Source: Gymnopilus junonius
Taxonomy: Eukaryota > Basidiomycota > Agaricomycetes > Agaricales > Galerinaceae
Length of the DNA: 64,000 bases
Reading direction: 5' to 3'
NCBI GenBank assembly: GCA_015501075.1
Contig: JADNYJ010000023.1
Coordinates: 248,001 to 312,000, forward strand
Shown here: positions 45,423 through 58,000 of the stretch, piece by piece
How positions within the stretch are numbered: position 1 is the stretch's first letter
How the letters are laid out: each line of letters opens with the position of its first letter
Position numbers and translations under genes: made by a program
The notes under the pieces: generated by a model
What the model saw: the letters and a program-made list of their open reading frames with translations, nothing else
Database searches by the model: none
What the model was told of the DNA's origin: nothing

Positions 45423-48400
45423 ATGAAGGCGAACTACAAGGTGAGCGTAGCTTTGCATTCCAAGACGAATTGTTTCCGATCTTCCCTAGTTTTCCAACAT
45501 CTGCGGGACAGTTTATCGGCAAGGGAACATAGTGTTCAATCATGATGGAAACTCTTTGTATAGTCCGGTCGGAAATCGTGTCTCGGTGTTCGATCTTGTC
45601 AAGTGCGTACTTGGATCGTTTCTTGCAGTTTGTTTCTTATACTGACTTGGGTCCTGACCAGTAACAAGTCGTTCACTTTTCCGTTTGAGAACCGCAAAAA
45701 CATTGCCGCTATTGCATTGAGTCCGGATGGAAACGTTCTCGTTTCGGTTGACGAAGGTCAGCTTTTAAAATCCTTAATCAATGCCCAATGCTTTATGCTG
45801 AAAATTTTATTCGTACGCAGATGGTCGCGCACTTTTAGTAAATGCTCGTAGAGGAGTTGTTCTGCATCATTTCAACTTCCACAAATCCGTCAAGGATATC
45901 CAATTCTCTCCAGATGGACAGTACGTCACGCCCAGTCATTATCTCAGTGCATCTGAGGTAAACTTATATGCTAGGTACATTGCTGTAACTCACGGAGCTC
46001 ACGTACAAGTTTGGCGGACACCCAATCACTTGTTGCGCGAATTTGCACCTTTCGTTCTTCACCGAACATACACAGGACACCATGACGATGTATTGAGCAT
46101 ACAGTGGTCACCGGATTCACAGTACGTTTTCAAGACGTTACATTATTTATCTGCCTAATCTTCGATAAATCAAATCTATAGATACTTCATCACAACTTCA
46201 AGAGACATGACTGCACGACTTTTCACGTTAAATCCATTGGAAGGATTCCGCCCAAAAACATTCGCTGGACACAAAGATGCGGTATTAGGTGCTTACTTTG
46301 CTGCGGATGGTAATTCAGTACGTTACACTGTCCCTGCTCTCATCCTCTACTGTGCTGAGCAATTCATTTCCAGATTTATACTGTGAGCAAAGACGGGGCT
46401 GTCTTTACATGGAAAGCAAAGGAGTCTTCAGACGAGGAAAACTCCGACTACGATGAGCCAGTCGCCTCGACTTCCAATGGCATATCCCGAGATTTGGGTA
46501 ACCGGATAGCAAACACAAGGTGGGGCGTACACAGACGGCACTACTTCAACCAACCTGGAACGAAGGTTGTATGCTCCACTTTCCATGCTGCTTCCGACCT
46601 CCTCGTTGTTGGATTTTCAACAGGAGTCTTCGGGTTATGGGAGATGCCTGCCTTCTCCAACATTCATACCCTCAGCATATCTCAAGAAAAGATTTCTTCG
46701 GTGGCTATTAGCCCCTCTGGTGAATGGTTGGCGTTCGGCGCCAGAAAACTTGGTCAATTGCTCGTGTGGGAGTGGCAGTCGGAATCATATGTCTTAAAAC
46801 AACAAGGACACTACTTCGACATGAACACACTCGCGTATGCGCCCGACGGCCAGACGATTGCCACAGGAGGCGACGACGGAAAGGTCAAAGTTTGGTCGAC
46901 ATATTCTGGATTCTGTTTCGTGACGTTCACGGAGCACAGTGCGCCTATATCTTCTGTGGCCTTCGCAAAACAAGGAAGCGTTCTATTCTCAGCCTCTTTA
47001 GACGGTACCGTTCGTGCATATGACCTCATCCGCTATCGCAACTTCCGCACCTTTACCTCGCCTTCACCTGTCCAATTTTCCTGCCTTGCCGTCGACCCAT
47101 CAGGAGAAGTCGTAGCAGCTGGTTCCACAGATTCATTTGAAGTCTTCCTGTGGTCGGTACAAACGGGAAAGTTGCTGGATGTTATGGCAGGCCACACTGG
47201 GCCAGTTAGTTCACTTGCCTTCTCTCCTTCTGGCGCAAACCAGCTGGCAAGTGGATCTTGGGATAAGACTATGCGTATATGGAATGTCTTCGGTCGTTCT
47301 GGTGCCGTAGAACCCTTCTCATTGAATTCCGACATCCTGGCTCTGGCTTTCCGACCAGACGGAAAAGAGGTTGCTGTATCGACGCTAGATGGGCAGATAA
47401 CGTTCTTTGATATTCAAGAAAGCAAGCAGCTGAACGTCATCGATGGGAGGAAGGACGTTTCTGGTGGACGAAAGCTTGATGATCGCGTCTCGGCAGCGAA
47501 CAATGCTTCTGGGAAGTCATACAATAGTCTGGCATATACTGCCGATGGCCGCTGTCTTCTAGCAGGTGGAAGCAGCAAGTATGTTGTGCTGTACGACGTT
47601 AGAGAGGGAGAAGGCGTGATGGTCAAGAAGTTCCAGGTCTCAGAAAATCTATCACTAGATGGCACGCAGGAATTTCTGGATAGCAGGAGGGTCAACGAAG
47701 CCGGAATTAACATCGACCTTATCGATGATAGAGATGGTAGCGACCTCGAGGATAGGTTGGATATAAGTTTACCTGGCGCTAGTCGTGGTGCGGGTGACAT
47801 GTCCATCCGTCGGTACCGGCAAGAGGCTCGGACGAAATGCGTTAGATTCTCTCCTACAGGCCGCGCTTGGGCAACAGCCTCAACAGAAGGCCTGCTCATC
47901 TACTCACTTGACGAAACAGTCACATTTGATCCTTTCGACCTTTCCATCGACTTGACTCCACAATCTGTGCTCCAAGTCCTTGCCGATCACGAGTACCTCA
48001 AAGCACTCGTCATGGCGTTCCGTCTCAATGAAAGGCCCCTCATTCAACGGGTTTACGAAAATATTCCACGCGGAGACGTTCGGTTAATTGCGCGTCAGCT
48101 CCCAGTCATTTACGTTCCGCTGCTTCTGCGCTTCGTTGGAGAACACCTAGACAAGAGTCCTCATTTGGAGTTTGACCTTGTGTGGGTAAACACGCTTCTC
48201 ATGGCCCATGGTAGACTCCTGCGCGACCGTTCTGGAGAGTTCGCTAGTGTCTTTAGAGTGCTCCAGAAGGGGTTAGGTGACTTCGAGCAATCGATAGCAA
48301 AATTGTGAGTTTCCAATTTCTTATCTTGAACTTTCTTTGCCTCCTTCACGTCGGCACATAGAGGCAAGACACAACCTTCTGTTTTTGCCTCGCTTTTATT

Positions 48401-48542
48401 CTGTTTCTACTCCTCTATTGCGTAGGACATAGGCTAATTTTTGCGTCATAGGTGCGAAGAAAATACATCGACGCTCACTTACTTGATCGACCAGACAAAA
48501 ATAAATCCGGAAAAGGACGTCGAGATGATCTCGGCGCCGTAA
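45423..48542 (+). CDS. PWP2: Periodic tryptophan protein 2 (PWP2/UTP1), U3 snoRNP subunit
   Basis: A WD40 protein of the UTP-B complex in the small-subunit processome, required for 18S rRNA maturation in the nucleolus. The start is the short exon MKANYK (ATG 45423), spliced to FSNICGTVYRQGNIVF, then SPVGNRVSVFDLVNNKS, as in PWP2 of other eukaryotes. WD-type repeats follow (SPDGQYIAVTHGAHVQVW, SPDSQYFITTSRDMTARLF, APDGQTIATGGDDGKVKVW, SPSGANQLASGSWDKTMRIW). The C-terminal PWP2 domain includes LDISLPGASRGAGDMS, LSIDLTPQSVLQVLADHEYL and LARQLPVIYVPLLLRFV-like sequence. The final exon (TSTLTYLIDQTKINPEKDVE) ends at TAA 48540-48542. About 890 residues, no breaks, about eight introns. Confidence 0.95.
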
Positions 48543-49090
48543 AATGACTCGTTACTCCATCTTCCAAGGCTCTCTTATGGTATGGCGGATAGCAAGACTT
48601 GTGCCTGTCGCAGTTGCAGAACGGCACTTTGTATCATTGCATGGGTCTTTTTAAGAGCTGGTGGTGTGCAGTTATCCGCATCGTGTGTGGGGCTGATATA
48701 TACTTCTGGTAGCACGTTGCGAGAAGTTGGCTTCACGAGATACTAGAGCTGTCGACTACTTGCCTTTCAGCTTTATCCAGAAGCTACTCATGATACCTGC
48801 TATTATAGCGGAGCTGAAGGATCTCTGTTTTACAAAATGTACGAGAATACAAATGGGTTTTGTAAACACTGAAAGAAATATAATTTACTTATGTGATTTG
48901 ATAGGGCTGACATTAGTCGGCAGGGCCATAAGAAACTCGAAGATTCATGAGCGCTACTCAAAGGTGGCTCTCTTCAATCTATTGTCTCCCTGCCTACTTA
49001 GAAGGCGCTTGTTGCTGCGCACGGGCTTCCATTTCCCTCACTATTGAACGAGGACATGCTCAGAAAAACCTGAAATCAAAATCTGAAGGG
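48543..49090. other. Convergent intergenic spacer
   Basis: About 550 bp between PWP2 (+) and the small membrane-protein gene (-). No gene or repeat was seen. Confidence 0.5.
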
Positions 49091-49340
49091 CTAGAAAGAC
49101 ACACTATTTTCTCGGCCAGCCTTGCTTGTTCCTTCCGCCTTATAGCCAGCCCAATAGACTAAGCCCGTCAGAAACGCCAATCCTCCGGCACCGATAAGCT
49201 TGGAAATTTAGCCTGAAATTCCTTTGGTCGGGTAAGACGTCTCTACGTACCATTGTTCTGTTGCTGTTCCCCTCATTCATGAGCCTGTTCCCTGCGCTGC
49301 CCATCGCGCCTACATTGCGGACCATACGAGAAGCGAACAT
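49091..49340 (-). CDS. 65-aa single-helix protein, probably mitochondrial
   Basis: Exon 1 (49251-49340) reads MFASRMVRNVGAMGSAGNRL then NEGNSNRTM. Exon 2 (49091-49198) reads LIGAGGLAFLTGLVYWAGYK then a short polar tail ending in stop TAG. The 52-nt intron has good borders (ATG|GTACGT and CCAAG). The N-terminus is Arg- and Ser-containing with no acidic residues for 20 positions, like a mitochondrial presequence or matrix-facing segment. One membrane helix spans about residues 32-48. The size and layout recall small accessory subunits of respiratory complexes, but I do not recognise the family. Confidence 0.7.
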
Positions 49341-49629
49341 GTTTTCAAAATTGACAAGGGCGTGCAACTGGAATGGAATGAAATATTCTGTGAGACTGCG
49401 TCGAGATTGGGGCCCCACTTGCATATATATATTCGTGGTTTCCTGACGTCATGCTCTAATAATTCACGAGTGGGTCAAGTAATTCAAAAGATGAATCATT
49501 CAGAAAGCCTCAGACACGGTAAGACCCACCTAACACGTGAGCCACTTGACCAATCACGTGATTAAACGTACTGAGCTGGGTCGGTTTAACTTGTCATTTC
49601 AATTTGAAATTATTGAATTCAACTCTATA
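49341..49629. promoter_or_regulatory. Upstream region of the 65-aa protein gene
   Basis: Includes a TATA-like stretch (GCATATATATAT near 49,420). Otherwise nothing was recognised. Confidence 0.3.
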
Positions 49630-50278
49630 CAGTCTACTGACACTCCTTGGGACAACTTTTATTAATTCGAAATTTTATTCAGCATATGACAGAATTAAGC
49701 TACAAAGATTGTACAGCTGTGTACCTAAGGTCCTTAAGCATACATTAACAATAGAAACAGTTTGAGAGAAGGCCTGAATGCTTCGAAAAGTCGTTGCCGC
49801 GAGAGAGAGCTGAAATGTCACAATTGCGGTTCCTTGGGACAGTGTGACGCGGCCAAATTTGAACCGAATTGACGGCGCGTTCTCATGCCATCAGTCAACA
49901 GACTGTGTCACGCATCTTGGACTCGACGCGACTTTGCGTGTTTTAAGCCCATTTCTCTGTTAATTCTTCGCATTCGAGGTATTTTGTGAAGAGGAGATGC
50001 TTAGCTACTGACTGATCTAATTATTTTGACGAAATTTTGCCTGTATCGAGTACACCTTCATGAAAGAAAAGTATAATGGTTAAAAATAGCCCGTGTTCTC
50101 AGATAATTTTGCCCTAGACCTTCGTCATATTGCCCAATGAGTCTGATTTTTGGTACGAACGTAGAATACAACGAGATCTTTAATATTTCAAAAGGAAAAA
50201 CCGGACGGAGAAAAATTGCGGCCGAAATACCCATTTGTCCCAAGGAACGTCAGTGTCCCACGGAGCGTCAGTAGACTG
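49630..50278. mobile_element. Tc1/mariner-like (pogo-type?) inverted-repeat element, non-autonomous
   Basis: The left end is CAGTCTACTGAC followed by ACTCCTTGGGAC. The right end, in reverse, is CAGTCTACTGAC followed by GCTCCGTGGGAC. TA dinucleotides flank both ends (49628-49629 and 50279-50280), as expected for Tc1/mariner insertion. Total length is 649 bp. The right end carries a tandem duplication of about 18 bp (GTCCCAAGGAACGTCAGT, then GTCCCACGGAGCGTCAGT). A related GTTCCTTGGGACAGTGTGAC lies inside at about 49,828. No transposase open frame was seen. Confidence 0.75.
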
Positions 50279-50280
50279 TA

Positions 50281-53200
50281 CTCCCAACAGTCAACTTACC
50301 ACAGAAATCAGGCTTTCAAAATTTCAACCCCGGTACCCACGCGACATCCACCTTTGCTTCGTCTCATGGATTACGTGACATTTCTCATTCTATCACAATC
50401 TTCAAGTTCTATTTGTTCTGTAAATGCTGTCAGTGTGACATCCCGGTGTAAAGCGCCATTTGAACTTTCTTTTGTTGATACCGTCGCTTCCAATAGACGT
50501 GTGCCAGACACTGTCGCCCAGTCAAGAAAACCTCTCCCCTACGGATCATGATCAGATCTCAAAAGCTACTGTGCTTGAGGATTCCATATCGTGCTATCAC
50601 ACTAACGACGTCATAAACCATGCGGAGGCTATGCTTGACTGATTTTATACAAGCCTCGAGGCTTCCGTTTCTCGCCTGGTATGAGCGGAAAGAAAACATA
50701 TCTATTCTCGTATGTTTTCTTCCGATCTTCGTCGTGTTTGACATAGGCTTGGATCTATCATGTCTTTCTCCAAAGCTGTGAGAAGGTCTGCACTGCCAAA
50801 ACGAATGTGACATAAATCGCCAATTATCCACCTTGAAGGTGACTTCGACTATCGCGGCTTTACAATGGCGCTGAAGAGAACAATTGAATTGGGTTGACCA
50901 TCACGTTCAAAAAAAAGGTACCTTTTTCAAAGCATACTATATCATCTCAGTCATCCGGCGTTCGATAGTTTCTTCCCGGTTGGTGAGGATTACACGCGTT
51001 TGTCTGCGAAGTTGCAGCTAGAAATACATGCTAAGTTTTCGACTACTTATGCACCCGAGAATGGTTCTTCGCAAATTCTTCCAAAAATGCTGGCAGTCTT
51101 ACGGTATGTACGACAGGCTGCCATCCCGTTAGTCTGGGACATCCAATAGCATTCATCGGGGGCTGATTTGTCTGAAGGAAATGGGGTGCAACTCAGATCT
51201 GGTCGGGCACTCGTGGGTCGTGGGTCATCAAATTCCACGCTATTCCTCTGTCTTTCAGCGCGCTCCGAACTTTACTTACCTTCTGTGGGACTGTATAGGA
51301 CCCGTATCTTTAGATGCTGTGCTATGAGCTCATTCGATCGTGGTTGATTGTCCGCGACGGGGGCTTCTTTTCTTCTAATTTTTATCATCCAGCGATGGTC
51401 ACATGAACCAAGTTTATCGAATATTTCGCCACCTCTGACGTCTGAGGAAAGGAACGGACGGCCCAACTTAAAAGACTCTACAAAGATAACCTTCCGGTCT
51501 CAGGTATGAACAAAACAAAGTTGATCGCAGCAAAGGTAACCCGTTTCGCAAGCCCTGCATTGACATTTCTTGATCGGCCACTTCTTCCTGTCGAAATTCC
51601 GTTGATGTTAACCCCTTATTCCGTGGCAAGTGACATTAAGCAGCCTCCGTCATCTCCATATCTCCTCTTGACTTCTCACGAAATCCTATGCAGGGTGAGG
51701 CATATCATAACGTCCAACGTTTTGCCATAAGCTCGGAAGATCAAGAAGTTTCTTAAAGATGTCTTGCGCGGGATGTGCTCGGAGTTCGGTGGTCGTGTAC
51801 ACGACGAAGGTTAAGATGCCATTCTTTTACACTATTCCTATGAGACCATGATAATCATTCATTCGACATGCCAGGGATTCAATGCAATATGGTTCCCGAC
51901 AGATCAGAATAGAGTCCCCCGTCGTTCGAGTGATCCTGGGCATTTGGTCTTAATTCCTCGGTGCGACGACACCAGAACGAGCATGGTAACGTTAGCTCGC
52001 GAGCCAGTCTTTCAATTCAGGAAGTCTGAACCACCTGATATTTAAAATATCATAAAATTCAAACTGATCTGTGTTAAGCATATCTTCTGGAAGAGCTATT
52101 GCAGAAATTAGCGATGAGCGCTTCTTCAATGGAAAACAATTTTTAAGTAGTATGCGACTCACAGTTTTATTGTATAGGGGAAGACTATCACTCATTTGCA
52201 TAGCCAGCAACGAGTATTGCAGGCTAGCTTTTTGATTTCGGTATAATCAGTTAACTAAGCCTAGGGAAAAAGAATGCTCTGGAGGACTCAGACCTGGTTG
52301 TCAATAGCCTTTGCTGTACAAGTTGGCAGCAACTAGCAGTAGACCCTCGAACTTAACCTAAATTCCAGAAGTGAACAAGGAGAGAACCAGAAAGTTAGTT
52401 TAAGGGTTTGCTTGGTATATCAACAAATTAGTCTACTGCCTACCTTCATTAGCTACAGGCACATTAGGTCTAGGCCACTTCAGACTACTTACGACGAAAT
52501 CGGACTTGAGACGGCCTCAAGGGAGTACAAACGCCTCTGAAAATGTACCGCAACCGTCAAAATCACCATGTAACACCACAATGCGCATTGGCGGCAGGGG
52601 GCTTATAGGAAGGGAGCTGGGAGCTACTATGCATAAGGCTGACGATATTGCGCCCATCTGAACAAATACAAAAAAAAAGGCGTGGCCCACAACCATAAAT
52701 AATATACGATTCGGACCTTGACTGCAAGTTCCGAATCCGAAAGAGCCCGCGGCAGTGGTTTAAATACTCTAGACACAAGGCCTTTCCGACACATGTATCA
52801 TCGGAGAGAATCACTCACAAATGGGGTGTGTCGATATGCCAGGTCTCTGTTGCCTTCCTCATCGCCCCGAGCGAGCGCTCCTGCAGGGAAGGATAGTTTG
52901 AACCCTCTTTTAGGTTTGCAGGAAGGTGACTAATTCCGTTTCAAGTTGGCGATATGGAGTGCACTATTCGTTGACCAGTAAGTATTTCAAGCAAGTACAA
53001 GATGATTAGAATTACCAAACTTCTGCTTCGGTTTTGAGTCTAAAAAATTAGAATTAAACAATTGGCTGCCAGCCAACGGAGTCATTATATATATTGCGAT
53101 AACTATGTGACTTTGGTGTAATCACAATCGAGTAAGAATCATAGAATACGGGTCGAGATTCAGAGAGCCAGGGGGCACAAGTATAGATCATTACCACCGG

Positions 53201-54581
53201 CCTGCAAGGGTGCAATAAAAATAAATGGACATTTGTGAAAGTGCCCTTCAAGATTACTAACCGGTTGGTACGGATACAAACCCCGTTCACGAGTGGAATG
53301 AGTAAAGGATTTGAAAGACATGACTTCGAATGTGATCTTCCCAACAGCTACTTGAAAAGATACGGGTTATTAAGCACATTTTGTGGTCAATCTTCAAGTA
53401 AAACGTAAACGTACTAGGGATTGATATGTAGTGTAAATCCGAGGCGTTTTGCGATCAGCTCGCGCAGGTTGAGTGAGCCCGCCCCACAGGGTGAGCAGCT
53501 CAGGACATGATTCCGACTGCGGATAGGGCAAGCCTTCACACTGTTGACAACGCACTAGAAAAAATAGGCATCTCGGGTATCACATTTCCGTACAGCTTCT
53601 CCACCTTTGGGCTATGTATATATAACAGCAAGCGTTTGGGGGTGGTTTTGCGCGATATCACTGCGTGGCAGGGAAGGCTGTTCAACTGTCGAGTAACATG
53701 ACCAGGAATGCCTGCGTCTTGTGCTGATAACCATAATCACTAAGGCATTTGAACTGAATGTAGATGTGATAGAATACTCACATATCGTGTTCTTCGCTAG
53801 GGTGTATCTAATAAGGGCGACAGAAACAATGGCGCTCTGTTGCGCTCGGACATTAGCTTTCTGCTAAGTCGGATAGGCAGTTGACATGTCGCTGTTGCTT
53901 TAATATCAAAGGTCGGGAAATCAAGGTATTCAAGAGCGACGTGCATTAAATTTACATGACAGCCCTGGGATTGCGGAACGGCGGAAAAGACGTAGGACAG
54001 ATAGGATAGAGCAGAATCTGGGGAATAACTCCTTCGTGACGTTGTGCAGTATGTTAACCTTGCATCGGAACCGTCCTGCCGTATTCAGGGGTGTTCGTAA
54101 ATACTTGCGATTGACTGTCGGACTGGAAGGCTTTAAACCCTTGTTCGCGCCGCGGCAGGCTATCAGCGGTATCTTATATGTCCCGGCTGTCACCAGGCAG
54201 CCCGAATATGTTTCATTTCGCAGACAAAGATGAAAGAACAAATCTGAGCATTGAAAGGATGTGTTGGTTCTGAAAGATCCGAGACGGAGACTTTCTTAAG
54301 TTTTGCAGTGTAATTCTGCCTTCATTGGGGCTCTGCATCATGGAGGAGAGGATTAAGGAGGAGATGATGATACAAAGCTAACTCCAAGCCTCGTTTGTGC
54401 TGATGTCAGAGAGGCGTGGATTTGCGAGAATTCGTGAAACGCAGACAATCGATGAGTAAAAGCGTTGTGACACAGATCAACCCGATATGGAAGTGTGACA
54501 AACAGCTGAGCCGGTGCGCCCGGCCAAGTGAGCCAGATCTCGTATAAGATCCATCTTGATCTGCCGAGTATGTCATCGACG
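50281..54581. other. Gene-poor region, no confident gene
   Basis: 4.3 kb with only short open frames on both strands. A stretch around 51,080-51,480 (-) has two adjacent open frames (51272-51466, then 51047-51238) separated by a donor-like GGTAAGTAAAG. They could be exons of a diverged gene but match nothing I know. I see no RNA gene or clear repeat. Confidence 0.4.
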
Positions 54582-54588
54582 TATAAAA
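54582..54588 (+). promoter_or_regulatory. TATA box for the 85-aa gene at 54712
   Basis: TATAAAA lies 124 bp upstream of the ATG and is followed by a C/T-rich stretch, a common arrangement in basidiomycete promoters. Confidence 0.5.
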
Positions 54589-54711
54589 TCCCCTCACCAA
54601 TTTTCTGTCCTCGTCGTCGACTGCAACTCATCCACAGCAACAACTGGTTAACTTCCTCCCCTCTCCACAACGACAGCCCGCAATCTACGACACCCGTTCA
54701 TACAACTTGCA

Positions 54712-55030
54712 ATGCCAGGCGCCGTAGTCGGAAATGCTACTAGGATTTGGGAGCTGAACGTCCACTGGGCGCTGTATAGCCAGTGCGGTATCTGGGATCC
54801 CAAAGGTCGAGGTGTCGACATCTGGGAGTGCATCCGGGATCGTGAGCTCCTGTTCTTTCGCCCCTTTCCTTCAGTCAACTCACCGCCTTTCGTTTCATTC
54901 CTAGATGACTCAACACCAGGTACTCAGGTGTGTTTCATCGCTCGCCTCTGTTTTATTATCATCCTTACAATATTTTGGTCTGCCTTAGCCTCCAAACGCA
55001 TTGTACTGGAGGTATGTTGCCCGAAGATGA
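54712..55030 (+). CDS. Hypothetical 85-aa protein, two exons
   Basis: Exon 1 (54712-54927) reads MPGAVVGNATRIWELNVHWA, is rich in Trp, and reaches DDSTPGTQ at a donor (CAG|GTGTGT). Exon 2 (54989-55030) follows CTGCCTTAG and reads PPNALYWRYVARR and stop. The join is in frame and the 61-nt intron is normal for this genome. A TATA box and pyrimidine-rich leader lie upstream. There is no signal peptide, membrane helix or known family. A further splice at ACTGGAG|GTATGT could extend it, but I could not find the next exon. Confidence 0.45.
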
Positions 55031-58000
55031 CCGTGGCCTTGTACGATGCATGCGTCGTTCAACAAAATCATACCCAGTCCCATTGTCGGGACCGCCATGA
55101 GTCATACCCGCCCCCTATATAGCCAACATCTAGTCTTCCACCTCCTTCCTCTCAGCATATTCGTTGCATTATTTATTGGCATACCGATACCACCTCTTCT
55201 TGCGAGCGGAATTTCGAAATCTTGACAGCCAACATTGACTTCTCAAGGAAGATGTTTATGATGAAGGCGACCTTGCCAGACCGATTCGTATCCCTTAACC
55301 TCCATCCACATGCCGTTACTTCCAGCCTGGATTGCTGGTGGCAAGAGCATAGACGCGCCAAGACGTCCAGGTTTCTCGACGGTACACGTCTTCTTTGTGT
55401 GCAACTGATTTCTCGATATACGTGTGGTAGAAGAATGAAGCAGGTGAACTTTTTCGCGCCCGTTTTCCCCTCCAAAGCCCGGACGTCTAGCCATCTTGTA
55501 TTATATATGCGACTTTGCATTTTTTTCTGGGTTCTTAATAGGTCTTCATCTAACTTTTTATTGGGTATATGTACTTAGGACTCTACGATTCGACGTTCTA
55601 GTTACAGTAGAACATTCTATCGAAATATAATAGCCGGGCCCTCAGAATTTCAAGTTACTTGTAACTTGTTGACAACGGCAAGCCACTTATCTATAAGGCA
55701 GGTTAGTATTGAATATGATGTCATCAGGACGTCACTCGCGCGTAATCTTTCCTCCATCGTCACGCACATGCGAACCGCGCCTACGAGCTATTCGACTCAG
55801 ATACACACGCTCCTTAGGATCGTCGGCCTCCCAAATTTGCTCGTTGCTATGGGTCAATTGCAGCATATGACCCTGCCCACCCAAGAGGCTTCAAGGCCCT
55901 GCTGAGCTGTCAGTACTGCAGTCTCCGTAAAACAGATGAACAGATTTAACCGGAACCGAATTACCTTGGACCTTCAAATTCAGTCAAGGCTGCCAGCGCC
56001 CAGAAACCGCGCGATCCGTGGTTTTCCATTGGGCACAAGATCATTGGATCGTATGCCGATGGCTCCAAACACTGTGTGCTTACATACTCCTTTGTAAAGA
56101 AGCTTCTGAATCTTAGGCGTTCAGTTCGATTCTCCTCCGGCGGCTCTCGCGTGTATGTGCGCTGATCGTCTATGTCATACTTCGTGCAATTTATCTTGTG
56201 CATTGACGGTCGATTTGCTACCAATTGATTGCACGCGCGTCGCGCTAGCTTGGGAGCGAGCAGACCGTGACCTTTACAACGCCTGGTTGGCACTTCTGGC
56301 CCAACGAACAGTTTGTACCCTAAACTTCTGCATATGTTCACCAGTCATCGGATCGTACAGGGAATCTCCTACATTGCCCTGTAGGAGAATCTCGTGAAGG
56401 GCAGGTTCCGAGACGAGCGCAATTATTCCGGGTTAATGAAGCTTCGCTTTGTAAGGTCCGGGCCGAGCCGGTACCTGGCACCTACAACCGTCGACCACTA
56501 TTAGGTCGGAGCAACTCGGTGTATTCCAAAAATTCCTGTGGTTCCTATGGTTCCTATGGGCAACAAAAGGTACAGTGTACTTACTACTGATCCTAATATA
56601 TACTCTGCCCCAATTCAGACTTACGATTGGCGAAAACAAATAAGTAGGTGAAAAAACAACCGTCGCGGAGTTCCAAACGTTTAAACGAGTTTTGACGTTC
56701 TCCATTGCTTTAATTAAAAGTTCTCCACACCCCGATTTGAGATCAAGGGACCAGCAGCCTGCGATACGATAGAAGGCTGATAATTGGTACCGATTTTCCT
56801 ACATCAGCGTGCAGGGTCGAGCGCTAATGTACTCTGTTCACCATTAATAGCAGGCCTGCCTTATGTGCTTGTAATTTCTGCATCCCCGACGGGCACAAAA
56901 GGATCCCCCCTACAGTCAATACCTTACTATATAAGGTCGGTATATACCCATCTAAACTCAAGGTAATTTGAGTGCTTGAAAGGACCGGTAAATACATGCG
57001 GTTGATGAGAATGAGTCTTGCCAAATTTACCAGGCTAAAAGGTGCGAATATTCTTGAATGCTAGCGGACACTTTGTTTGTTTGTTTGATATATGCCATGG
57101 GTGAATGAATACTTACCAAGTTTGACTCAAGTTAGCACATCGATATCACGAGCCAAACCATCGCGAAATCGCCTCAGTTGTTCGAACGTTCCCGCCTAGA
57201 AGCCTCACTATTTGCTATTTGTGCTTCACTTCCTCAACTACACGGAATGATGCACTTTAACTTTAACTGCACGATCCACAGACCGCAGGAAAGCAATCCT
57301 AACTCAACCTCTTTTCGATTTATAATTCGTCGGCATTTTTAGTTTAATTTTGCCGCCATAGGCAGGTGGTAGGAGCGCTGATCCCCCAGTCGAGTAACTG
57401 TTACTAGCCACGCCGTGTATTTTAATCGGCAGCCCCTACATGCTCAATATAGCATGCTCTCCATTTCTAACGAACCCACTAACTTGGCTCAGGCCTACAA
57501 ATAGGTGTAGAAGATAGTTATATATAGAGGTCAAAGTACCATATTTCGTTGAGAACTCTCTTCCCCAGCTGCTGGATAATGAATATGAAGCCACGATCAC
57601 TCTCGGAATTACACCGAGAATGACCAATTAATTATTATGCTGCCTTTGAGCCTAACGCAAATGACTGTCTGAGGTAAAGGGCACTCCGCCGTGGGTCTTC
57701 AGTAATACATGGCCTTGGCTTTCATCTCCGTCTATCCAACGACATGCAAAGGGATGAAGGGCCGCAGGTGTAACTGACTTTCGTTCACGGCTACCTGCAG
57801 TTAATCGCGCTTCTCCTTACACTGAACCTGCCAAGGCCTTACTTAACCTCTAACTCATAAAATATCACGCCTAGGATTGGATAAGACAATCCCCTTTTCT
57901 AAACTCAATAAATTCTATTGTGCTGATGGCTAGGGACTGCTTTCGATGACCGTTGAAATTTAGGCGCCCGTTCAGCGCCAATTTCCTCAACTAACCATCC

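Noticed and set aside
47414..47899. Minus-strand open frame of 161 codons
   Set aside because: A shadow of the intact PWP2 coding sequence on the other strand.
55222..55578. Plus-strand open frame of 118 codons
   Set aside because: No motif, no splice logic, composition not coding-like, and an antisense frame of equal length exists.
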